Below are positions 1 to 4,877 of a stretch of DNA of 7,437 nt, in pieces. The DNA is from an uncultured Lachnobacterium sp. (GTDB taxonomy: Bacteria > Bacillota > Clostridia > Lachnospirales > Lachnospiraceae). The number at the start of each line of letters is the position of its first letter. The stretch's first letter is position 1. The position numbers and the translations under genes were made by a program. The stretch spans positions 1-7,437 of the forward strand of contig URYB01000128.1 of the NCBI GenBank assembly GCA_900552085.1. The letters run 5' to 3'. Under the pieces are notes generated by a model. That model saw only the letters and a list, made by a program, of their open reading frames with translations, did no database searches and was not told where the DNA came from.

Positions 1-1
1 A

Positions 2-445
2 ATGAGTAAGGCACAGGGTATCAACATTGACAATATGAAACTGATCGGTCTGTCCCTTTCCAATGCAATTGTTGCACTGGCTGGAGGGCTTTTGTCACAG
101 TATTCCGGTTTCGCAGATGTAAACATGGGCCGTGGTGGTATCGTCATCGGTCTTGCAGCTGTTATTATCGGTGAAGTTTTAGGAGATGCTATTCTTGGAA
201 AACATATGGATTTCAAGGGCCGTCTGATTTTTGTTGTTATCGGTGGAATTATCTACTATATCGTAATTGGAATTGTTCTCTGGCTGAAGATGCCAAGTGA
301 TGATCTGAAGCTTTTTACAGCAATCATCGTTGCAATTTTCCTTGCAGTTCCATATCTCAAGGGAAAGAGCAAGAGTTCCTTTGCAAAAGCAGGAAAACGT
401 TCAGCTGCGGCTATTAACAAGACTGCAACAAAGGAGGGCAAATAA
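2..445 (+). CDS. ABC transporter permease, 3' part (COG4120-like), truncated by window start
   Basis: This is the C-terminal 147 residues of an integral membrane permease. The reading frame is open to the window edge, and the ATG at position 2 is probably an internal Met: family members carry a long N-terminal membrane portion before this point, and no ribosome binding site can be seen. The stretch with SNAIVALAGGLLSQYSGFAD, then a Gly-rich GRGGIVIGLAAVIIGE segment (about residues 19-58), is typical of permeases of the uncharacterised COG4120 importer type, some of which (TrpY-like) are linked to amino-acid uptake. About four hydrophobic segments are visible (near 15-35, 44-62, 73-95 and 102-118), followed by a basic cytoplasmic tail rich in Lys, Ala and Ser. 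The stop codon directly abuts the ATG of the ATPase gene, so the two are surely co-transcribed. The substrate cannot be told from this part. The family call is from memory of homologues. Confidence 0.85.
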   Translation: MSKAQGINIDNMKLIGLSLSNAIVALAGGLLSQYSGFADVNMGRGGIVIGLAAVIIGEVLGDAILGKHMDFKGRLIFVVIGGIIYYIVIGIVLWLKMPSDDLKLFTAIIVAIFLAVPYLKGKSKSSFAKAGKRSAAAINKTATKEGK

Positions 446-1240
446 ATGTTAGAGATTTGTAACGTACACAAGACCTTCAACCTTGGAACCATTAATGAAA
501 AACATGCGTTAAATGGTGTAAATTTAAAACTGGATGCCGGTGATTTCGTAACCGTGATCGGTGGAAACGGAGCCGGAAAGTCAACGGTATTAAATGCTGT
601 TGCAGGGACATGGCCGGTTGATGAGGGTTCCATCCTGATTGATGGTGTGGATGTGACCGGACTTCCGGAGTTTAAACGCGCGGCTTTTCTTGGACGTGTA
701 TTTCAGGATCCGATGACGGGAACCACAGCAACCATGCAGATTGATGAGAATCTTGCACTTGCTGCGCGCAGAGGCCAGAGACGTGGTTTAAGCTGGGGAA
801 TTACAAAGAAAGAAAAAGAACGCTATCATGAACTCTTAAAGGAACTGGATCTTGGACTGGAAGACCGTATGACATCAAAAGTAGGATTGCTTTCCGGAGG
901 ACAGCGTCAGGCTGTGACACTTCTTATGGCTTCTTTGCAGAAACCAAAGCTTTTACTTCTGGATGAGCACACGGCAGCGCTCGATCCAAAGACAGCAGCG
1001 AAAGTGCTGACACTTACCGACAAGATTATCAAAGAAAACAATCTGACAGCAATGATGGTTACACACAACATGCGTGATGCGATTGCACATGGAAATCGTC
1101 TGATCATGATGCATGAGGGAAAAGTGATTCTTAACATTGCAGGGGAAGAAAAGAAAAAGCTGACCGTTGCGGATCTGTTACAGCAGTTCGAGCGTGTAAG
1201 CGGTGAAGAATTTACAAGCGATAAGGAGCTTCTTTCCTAA
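446..1240 (+). CDS. ABC transporter ATP-binding protein (COG1101-like)
   Basis: This 264-residue cytoplasmic ATPase powers the importer whose permease ends one base before it. All nucleotide-binding motifs are present: Walker A GGNGAGKST (39-47), Q-loop VFQDP (85-89), signature LSGGQ (149-153), Walker B LLLLDE (169-174), D-loop ALDP (178-181) and the switch His207 in VTHNM. The His after the Walker B Glu (DEHTAALDP, where most ABC ATPases have DEPT) is characteristic of the COG1101 group that pairs with COG4120 permeases. The start is well fixed: AAGGAGG at 431-437 lies eight bases before the ATG, inside the end of the permease gene, and the permease TAA touches the ATG. Length fits a complete single-domain ATPase. 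A periplasmic-type binding lipoprotein would be expected upstream of the window. Substrate is unknown; a tryptophan/tyrosine or other amino-acid role is possible but not shown here. Confidence 0.93.
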   Translation: MLEICNVHKTFNLGTINEKHALNGVNLKLDAGDFVTVIGGNGAGKSTVLNAVAGTWPVDEGSILIDGVDVTGLPEFKRAAFLGRVFQDPMTGTTATMQIDENLALAARRGQRRGLSWGITKKEKERYHELLKELDLGLEDRMTSKVGLLSGGQRQAVTLLMASLQKPKLLLLDEHTAALDPKTAAKVLTLTDKIIKENNLTAMMVTHNMRDAIAHGNRLIMMHEGKVILNIAGEEKKKLTVADLLQQFERVSGEEFTSDKELLS

Positions 1241-1243
1241 AAT

Positions 1244-1271
1244 TTGACATTGGCATATCTGCGAATAGATG
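1244..1271 (+). promoter_or_regulatory. Possible weak promoter before the DUF1540-like gene
   Basis: A perfect -35 hexamer TTGACA (1244-1249) begins three bases after the ATPase stop codon. The best -10 at acceptable spacing is poor: TAGATG (1266-1271, 16-base spacer, three of six matches). It may let the Cys-rich gene be expressed apart from the transporter. The poor -10 keeps confidence low. Confidence 0.3.
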
Positions 1272-1273
1272 AA

Positions 1274-1324
1274 AAAAATCCGAACATACTATTCGGGAAC
1301 TTGAAAAGTTCTTTATGGATTTTT
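1274..1324 (+). promoter_or_regulatory. Folded leader or weak terminator upstream of the DUF1540-like gene
   Basis: Three nested or adjacent inverted repeats occupy the gap: an outer AAAAATCC (1274-1281) with GGATTTTT (1317-1324); CCGAA (1280-1284) with TTCGG (1292-1296), which competes for the two C bases of the outer stem; and a hairpin GAACT (1297-1301), loop TGAAA, AGTTC (1307-1311). The 3' end has a short T run just before the AAAGGAGG ribosome binding site (from 1325). It could be a leaky terminator for the transporter operon or a leader structure near the Shine-Dalgarno. The stems are short and A/T-rich, so this may be chance. Confidence 0.3.
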
Positions 1325-1340
1325 AAAGGAGGTATGTCAA

Positions 1341-1661
1341 ATGACAAAATTGGATTGTAGTGTGGTAAGCTGTTCCTACAATGATGATAATTGTTGTAAC
1401 AGACAGGATATTCATGTAGAAGGTACACAGGCAAAAACATCTTCGGAGACTTGCTGCGGCAGTTTTGCACCAAAGGGATGCGGTTGCGGAAGCAATTGCC
1501 ACAAAGAAGCTGCCAAAAAGGAGACTGCGGTTGCATGCGAAGCAACGGAATGTAAGTTTAACAGTCAGAAGCAGTGTTCCGCAAACCATATCGGCATTGC
1601 AGGAGGCCACGCAGACTCCTGCCGTGAGACAGAGTGCGGAAGTTTTGTTTGCCAGTGTTAA
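1341..1661 (+). CDS. Cys-rich protein with two DUF1540-like units
   Basis: A 106-residue soluble protein with 16 Cys (15 percent), no signal peptide and no membrane segment. It consists of two copies of a DUF1540-like pattern. Unit 1 has C6, C11, C19 and C39 followed by GSF. Unit 2 has C66, C71, C79, C94 and C99, again followed by GSF. The C-x4-C-x7-C spacing is identical in both. In unit 1 the position matching C94 is Ser34, but an extra Cys38 sits beside C39. The linker (about 43-62) adds a GCGCGSNC cluster (C47, C49, C53), and the protein ends CQC. The Cys spacing suggests metal binding, which is an inference; the function of the family is not established. The start is well supported by AAAGGAGG about eight bases upstream of the ATG. 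The gene has its own terminator downstream and appears monocistronic, or the last gene read from the transporter operon. Confidence 0.88.
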   Translation: MTKLDCSVVSCSYNDDNCCNRQDIHVEGTQAKTSSETCCGSFAPKGCGCGSNCHKEAAKKETAVACEATECKFNSQKQCSANHIGIAGGHADSCRETECGSFVCQC

Positions 1662-1680
1662 CTGAATAGTCAAAATAAAA

Positions 1681-1719
1681 GAGACAGTTTCAAAGAAATT
1701 TGAAATTGTCCCTTTTTTT
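1681..1719 (+). terminator. Intrinsic terminator after the DUF1540-like gene
   Basis: A 14-base stem (1681-1694 with 1699-1712) closes on a GAAA loop (1695-1698) and is followed by seven T (1713-1719). The stem has one A-C mismatch and one G-U pair; the upstream A-rich run (1677-1680) can pair with the T run. It starts about 20 bases after the stop codon of the Cys-rich gene, the expected place. Confidence 0.85.
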
Positions 1720-1729
1720 ATGCTATACT
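1700..1729 (+). promoter_or_regulatory. Sigma-A-type promoter for lgt, extended -10, nested in the terminator
   Basis: TTGAAA (1700-1705, five of six) and TATACT (1724-1729, five of six) are separated by 18 bases, and the -10 is preceded by TGC (1721-1723), an extended -10 TGn element. Transcription would start near 1736, about 50 bases before the lgt ATG. The -35 box is part of the 3' arm of the upstream terminator stem, so stop and start signals share the same bases. Confidence 0.7.
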
Positions 1730-1784
1730 AATAGCAACTGAATGAAGAATCGGTTGATAAAAAATAAGGAGAAGAATTTGAATT

Positions 1785-2672
1785 ATGGATTACAACATTA
1801 ATTTCCCGCATTTGCATATTTATCTGGATCATGTGGGAAAGAACATTATGATTGGAAATTTTTCCATTGCATATTATGGAATTGTGATTGCCATTGGAAT
1901 GCTGGCAGGACTTGGAATTGCATGCTGGATGGCAAAGCGCACCGGACAGAGTTCCGATACCTATTTTGATCTGGCGTTGGTGGCTATCGTATGTTCTGTG
2001 ATCGGAGCCCGTATTTATTATGTGGTGTTCCGATGGGATTTGTATAAGGACAATCTGCTCAGTATTTTTAATCTGCGTCAGGGAGGACTGGCAATTTATG
2101 GTGGTGTTATCGCAGCGATTATTACCACATTTATTTTTGCGCGGGTCAAAAAGCTTTCGCCAGGCTTACTTTTTGATACAGCAGGATTGGGTGTGTTGGT
2201 TGGGCAGATCTTGGTCTTCTGGGGCTATTTCTTTAACAGGGAAGCGTTGGGCGGATATACGGACGGGCTTTTTGCCATGCAGCTGCCGTTGTCGGCAGTG
2301 CGTAATTCGGATGTGACACAGGAACTTCTGGAGCATGTGGTAAAAGTGGATGGAATTTCCTATATTCAGGTATATCCAACCTTTTTATTCGAATCCATGT
2401 GGAATCTTGTGTTGCTGATCTGTCTGATTTTGTTTACAAAACACAAAAAGTTTGATGGTGAAGTATTTTTGCTGTATCTGGCAGGTTATGGCATCGGACG
2501 TTTCTGGATAGAATCCCTTCGAACGGATCAGCTGCTGCTTCCGGGGATTGGATATCCGGTTTCCATGGCACTTGCAGCCATACTTGTGGTGGTTTCTATT
2601 GCATGGATCATCATCTGGCATGTAAGGAACGGTCGAAAACAGGCACAGGTGGAGCAGAGTGGGGAAAAATAG
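1785..2672 (+). CDS. lgt: Prolipoprotein diacylglyceryl transferase family protein with altered signature
   Basis: This 295-residue polytopic membrane protein is a full-length Lgt homologue. Lgt moves a diacylglyceryl group from phosphatidylglycerol to the lipobox Cys of prelipoproteins. Recognisable parts are the N-terminal INFPHL, IAYYG with Tyr31 (matching E. coli Tyr26), IGARIYYV (73-80), LRQGGLAIYGG (97-107; Tyr105 stands where E. coli has His103, common in Firmicutes), NREALGG (151-157), YPTFLFES (197-204) and GIGRFWIE with Arg239 and Glu243. Oddly, the family signature GRxGNFxNxE reads VFWGYFFNRE at 144-153: Phe145 replaces the conserved Arg and Tyr148 the conserved Asn, residues important for catalysis in E. 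coli Lgt. The usual HPTFLYES reads YPTFLFES. It may therefore be weakened, specialised or inactive. The start follows AAGGAG (1766-1771) by 13 bases; an in-frame stop at 1779-1781 rules out a start further upstream. It has its own promoter and terminator and is outside the mra operon. Confidence 0.9.
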   Translation: MDYNINFPHLHIYLDHVGKNIMIGNFSIAYYGIVIAIGMLAGLGIACWMAKRTGQSSDTYFDLALVAIVCSVIGARIYYVVFRWDLYKDNLLSIFNLRQGGLAIYGGVIAAIITTFIFARVKKLSPGLLFDTAGLGVLVGQILVFWGYFFNREALGGYTDGLFAMQLPLSAVRNSDVTQELLEHVVKVDGISYIQVYPTFLFESMWNLVLLICLILFTKHKKFDGEVFLLYLAGYGIGRFWIESLRTDQLLLPGIGYPVSMALAAILVVVSIAWIIIWHVRNGRKQAQVEQSGEK

Positions 2673-2718
2673 TTTCTTTTCTGCATAAAATTTAATAAAA
2701 CTGCATAGTGGATATGGG

Positions 2719-2784
2719 AAAGTATCTGCAACATCCCTTTTTTCAGAAAATGAAAGGAAGATGGGTGCTGCAGGTGCTTTTTTT
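2719..2784 (+). terminator. Intrinsic terminator after lgt
   Basis: The arm 2719-2737 pairs with 2763-2780 through about 17 base pairs including two G-U, with one A-C mismatch and one bulged T. The loop holds a smaller inner stem, TTTCA with TGAAA. Seven T (2778-2784) follow the GC-containing part, then A and four more T. It lies about 45 bases after the lgt stop codon. The stem is imperfect, but position and T tract fit. Confidence 0.6.
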
Positions 2785-2797
2785 ATTTTCCGAAAGT

Positions 2798-2819
2798 TTG
2801 AAAAAACCTTGAAAAAACC
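2798..2819 (+). repeat. Tandem 11-bp A-tract repeat upstream of the mra promoter
   Basis: Two exact copies of TTGAAAAAACC (2798-2808 and 2809-2819), then a partial third (TTGA, 2820-2823) that forms the -35 box. The A6 tracts at 2801-2806 and 2812-2817 are one helical turn apart and fall at about -38 to -54 from the predicted start site, where UP elements bind the RNA polymerase alpha subunits. DNA bending or an UP-element role is inferred. Confidence 0.7.
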
Positions 2820-2848
2820 TTGATTCGCACCTCTTTTTGGAGTATTAT
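2820..2848 (+). promoter_or_regulatory. Sigma-A-type promoter of the mraZ operon
   Basis: TTGATT (2820-2825, four of six) and TATTAT (2843-2848, five of six) lie 17 bases apart. Transcription would start near 2855, giving a leader of about 140 bases before mraZ. The A-tract repeat lies immediately upstream, and the candidate MraZ boxes begin immediately downstream. Confidence 0.6.
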
Positions 2849-2857
2849 GGTTACATG

Positions 2858-2908
2858 GTGGTGGAAAGTGGAGAGAAAAAACCATAGAGTGGTGCAAAGT
2901 GGTAGATA
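2858..2908 (+). promoter_or_regulatory. Candidate MraZ operator: four GTGG repeats in two pairs
   Basis: Two pairs of 10-bp direct repeats start with GTGG: at 2858 and 2868, and at 2889 and 2899. The first units of the pairs, GTGGTGGAAA and GTGGTGCAAA, match in nine of ten bases. The pairs are 31 bases apart, three helical turns, so all four face the same side of the DNA. MraZ proteins are known to bind short direct repeats with about 10-bp periodicity upstream of their own gene (TGGGN repeats with 5-base gaps in E. coli, AAAGTG-type boxes in mycoplasmas); the AAAGTGG parts here resemble the latter. The array begins right after the predicted transcription start, a place suited to repression. 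Binding is inferred. Confidence 0.7.
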
Positions 2909-2959
2909 GTACATGAAAATGATATGACGTCTGCACCATACAGAAACGACTGGTTTCTG
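2889..2959 (+). promoter_or_regulatory. Inverted repeats in the mraZ leader
   Basis: A perfect 7-bp hairpin, CAGAAAC (2941-2947), loop GACTG, GTTTCTG (2953-2959), lies 34 bases before the mraZ ATG. Just upstream, TGGTGCA (2890-2896), inside an MraZ box, is a perfect inverted match to TGCACCA (2932-2938), extendable by one G-U pair. In RNA the two stems would stack side by side. Any regulatory role is speculative. Confidence 0.4.
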
Positions 2960-2993
2960 GTAGAAATGAAGCAGAAGGGCAGGTGAGTGTGTC

Positions 2994-3425
2994 ATGTTCA
3001 TGGGTGAATATAATCATTCCGTCGATGCAAAGGGCAGAATGATCGTTCCGTCAAAGTTCAGAGAACAGCTTGGAAACGAATTTGTAGTGACCAAGGGACT
3101 GGATGGATGTTTATTCGCATATTCCCATGAAGAATGGCAGCGCATTGAAGACAGCCTGAGAGAAAAACCACTTACCTCCAAGGATGCAAGAAAGTTTATG
3201 AGATTCTTTTTTGCAGGAGCAGCAAACTGTGAACTGGACAAGCAGGGAAGAATTCTTCTTCCGGCGAATCTGAGAGAGTACGCAGGAATTGATAAAGAAG
3301 TCGTATCCGTCGGCGTATTCAGCCGCGTGGAAATCTGGAGCAAAGACAGATATCTGGAGAACAGCGACTTTGATGATATGGATGAAATTGCAGAACATAT
3401 GGCAGAATTAGGAATTGGAATCTAG
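2994..3425 (+). CDS. mraZ: MraZ transcriptional regulator of the division/cell wall operon
   Basis: A 143-residue DNA-binding protein, the usual MraZ length, made of two SpoVT/AbrB-like halves, each with the conserved DxxxR motif: DAKGR (11-15) and DKQGR (82-86). MraZ forms ring-shaped oligomers and, in studied bacteria, controls its own operon. The opening MFMGEYNHSVDAKGR is typical of the family. The first ATG (2994) is preferred over the ATG at 3000: AGGTGAG at 2981-2987 lies six bases before 2994 and matches the downstream half of the Shine-Dalgarno sequence. It is the first gene of the mra/dcw cluster, with rsmH following nine bases later. The GTGG repeat array just upstream is its probable operator. 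Confidence 0.97.
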   Translation: MFMGEYNHSVDAKGRMIVPSKFREQLGNEFVVTKGLDGCLFAYSHEEWQRIEDSLREKPLTSKDARKFMRFFFAGAANCELDKQGRILLPANLREYAGIDKEVVSVGVFSRVEIWSKDRYLENSDFDDMDEIAEHMAELGIGI

Positions 3426-3434
3426 GGAGGCGAC

Positions 3435-4376
3435 ATGGAATTCAAACATTATTCGGTTTTACTGAATGAAACAATTGAACAATTGCATATCAAACCGGAT
3501 GGAATCTATGTTGACGGAACTCTCGGCGGTGGAGGACATTCCTTGGAAATCTGCAAAAGACTTACGACAGGCCGTCTGGTCGGAATCGACCAGGATGCAG
3601 ATGCGATTGCAGCAGCGTCGGAGCGGTTGAAGGAGTATCAGGATAAAGTCACCATTGTTCGAAGCAATTATGCACAGATGACAAGCGTATTGCAGGATCT
3701 GGGGATAGAAAAAGTGGATGGAATCGTACTGGATCTTGGCGTATCATCGTTCCAGCTGGATACACCGGAACGTGGATTCACCTACCGGAGCGAAGATGCC
3801 CCACTTGATATGCGTATGGATAAGCGACAGAAACTTACCGCAAGAGATATTGTCAATGATTACAGTGAGATGGAACTTTTCCGTATTATCCATGATTATG
3901 GAGAGGACCGGTTCGCGAAGAACATTGCCAAGCATATCGTAAATGCAAGAAAAGAGAAACCGATCGAGACGACAGGTGAACTCAACGCAATCATTAAAGC
4001 GGCGATACCGATGAAGGTACAGGTGACGGGAGGACATCCTTCCAAGCGTACCTATCAGGCAATCCGCATTGAGTTAAATCATGAGCTGGATGTGTTACGG
4101 GATAATCTGGATTCGATGATCGATGTATTAAATGATGAAGGAAGACTTTGCATTATCACATTCCATTCTCTGGAAGACCGAATTGTTAAGTCAAACTTTA
4201 AAAAGAATGAAAATCCTTGTACATGCCCGAGTAATTTCCCGGTATGCGTATGTGGAAAGAAATCAAAAGGAAAAGTGGTAACAAGAAAACCAATTTTACC
4301 TTCGGAGCAGGAGTTAGAGGAAAACAGTCGTTCAAAAAGCGCAAAGTTACGCGTGTTTGAGCGTATCGAACAGTAA
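3435..4376 (+). CDS. rsmH: 16S rRNA (cytosine(1402)-N4)-methyltransferase RsmH
   Basis: A 313-residue SAM-dependent enzyme (formerly MraW) that methylates N4 of C1402 in 16S rRNA, in the decoding centre of the small subunit. Visible motifs are the SAM-binding GTLGGGGHS (28-36), GIDQDADA (50-57), LDLGVSSFQLD (99-109), FTYRSEDAPLDMRMD (115-129), HPSKRTYQAIRIELN (201-215) and ITFHSLEDRIVK (241-252). The C-terminal region holds CTC and CVC pairs (Cys262, 264, 271, 273), a possible metal knuckle common in clostridial versions. Length is normal. The ribosome binding site GGGAGG (3425-3430) shares its first base with the mraZ stop codon, so translation of the two genes is probably coupled. Confidence 0.97.
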   Translation: MEFKHYSVLLNETIEQLHIKPDGIYVDGTLGGGGHSLEICKRLTTGRLVGIDQDADAIAAASERLKEYQDKVTIVRSNYAQMTSVLQDLGIEKVDGIVLDLGVSSFQLDTPERGFTYRSEDAPLDMRMDKRQKLTARDIVNDYSEMELFRIIHDYGEDRFAKNIAKHIVNARKEKPIETTGELNAIIKAAIPMKVQVTGGHPSKRTYQAIRIELNHELDVLRDNLDSMIDVLNDEGRLCIITFHSLEDRIVKSNFKKNENPCTCPSNFPVCVCGKKSKGKVVTRKPILPSEQELEENSRSKSAKLRVFERIEQ

Positions 4377-4397
4377 AAGAAAGAGCAGGGAAGCAAT

Positions 4398-4868
4398 ATG
4401 ACAAAAAATTATTACATACATGGAAATACGGTACGTGAATTAGAGACACCGGCACGTCAGAACCGTCGGACACGCGAGGAAATCGAGCAGGCAAAAAGAC
4501 GCAAAAATCGTAGAAATGCTGCCAGAAGAAACAGACAGCGTGCCATGGAAATGAGCCGTGGATATGTTGCATTTTTGTCTGTATGTGTTGTAATCATTGC
4601 AATATCTGCAGTGGCATTTGTAAAATTACAGTCACAGGTAACATACCGTATGAACAATATTGCATCTTTACAGAGCGAAGTAAATGATCTTCGTGCAGAT
4701 AATGATGCAAGATACAAGAGTATCACTACTTCGGTTGATTTAAATGAGATAAAGAAAAAAGCAATCAAAGAATTGGGAATGTCTTATCCAAAAGAAAAGC
4801 AGGTGGTATATTATTCCATTGAGAATAACAACTATATGGATCAGTACAGTGATATTCCAAAACAGTAG
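4398..4868 (+). CDS. ftsL: FtsL-like bitopic division protein
   Basis: A 156-residue protein in the ftsL position, between rsmH and the first PBP gene. It has a long, very basic cytoplasmic N-terminus (about 18-54, many Arg and Lys), one membrane helix (about 56-75, YVAFLSVCVVIIAISAVAFV), a short extracytoplasmic coiled coil (about 76-107) and a conserved-looking IKELGMSYPKEKQVVYY segment (123-139), the usual FtsL/DivIC ending. FtsL works with DivIC/FtsB and DivIB/FtsQ to activate septal wall synthesis by the FtsW-PBP pair. Sequence conservation in this family is low, so the call rests on topology, the C-terminal motif and gene order. The upstream AGCAGGGAAG (4384-4393) is only a modest ribosome binding site. 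The gene starts 21 bases after rsmH and ends nine bases before the next gene. Confidence 0.82.
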   Translation: MTKNYYIHGNTVRELETPARQNRRTREEIEQAKRRKNRRNAARRNRQRAMEMSRGYVAFLSVCVVIIAISAVAFVKLQSQVTYRMNNIASLQSEVNDLRADNDARYKSITTSVDLNEIKKKAIKELGMSYPKEKQVVYYSIENNNYMDQYSDIPKQ

Positions 4869-4877
4869 GAGAACATT

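Noticed and set aside
1251..1262. A sigma-54-like TGGCAT...TGC pattern after the ATPase gene
   Set aside because: The GG and GC pairs are not 10 bases apart as sigma-54 promoters need.
1323..1673. Minus-strand open frames across the Cys-rich gene
   Set aside because: They are antisense to a well-supported gene with a strong ribosome binding site and have no family resemblance.
2681..2707. CTGCATA repeated 20 bases apart just after lgt
   Set aside because: Only two 7-base copies in A/T-rich sequence; likely chance, with no structure tied to them.
2385..3017. A 210-codon open frame on the minus strand covering the lgt end and the lgt-mraZ gap
   Set aside because: It runs antisense through conserved lgt codons, the terminator, the promoter and the MraZ boxes, and its translation is low-complexity with no recognisable domain.
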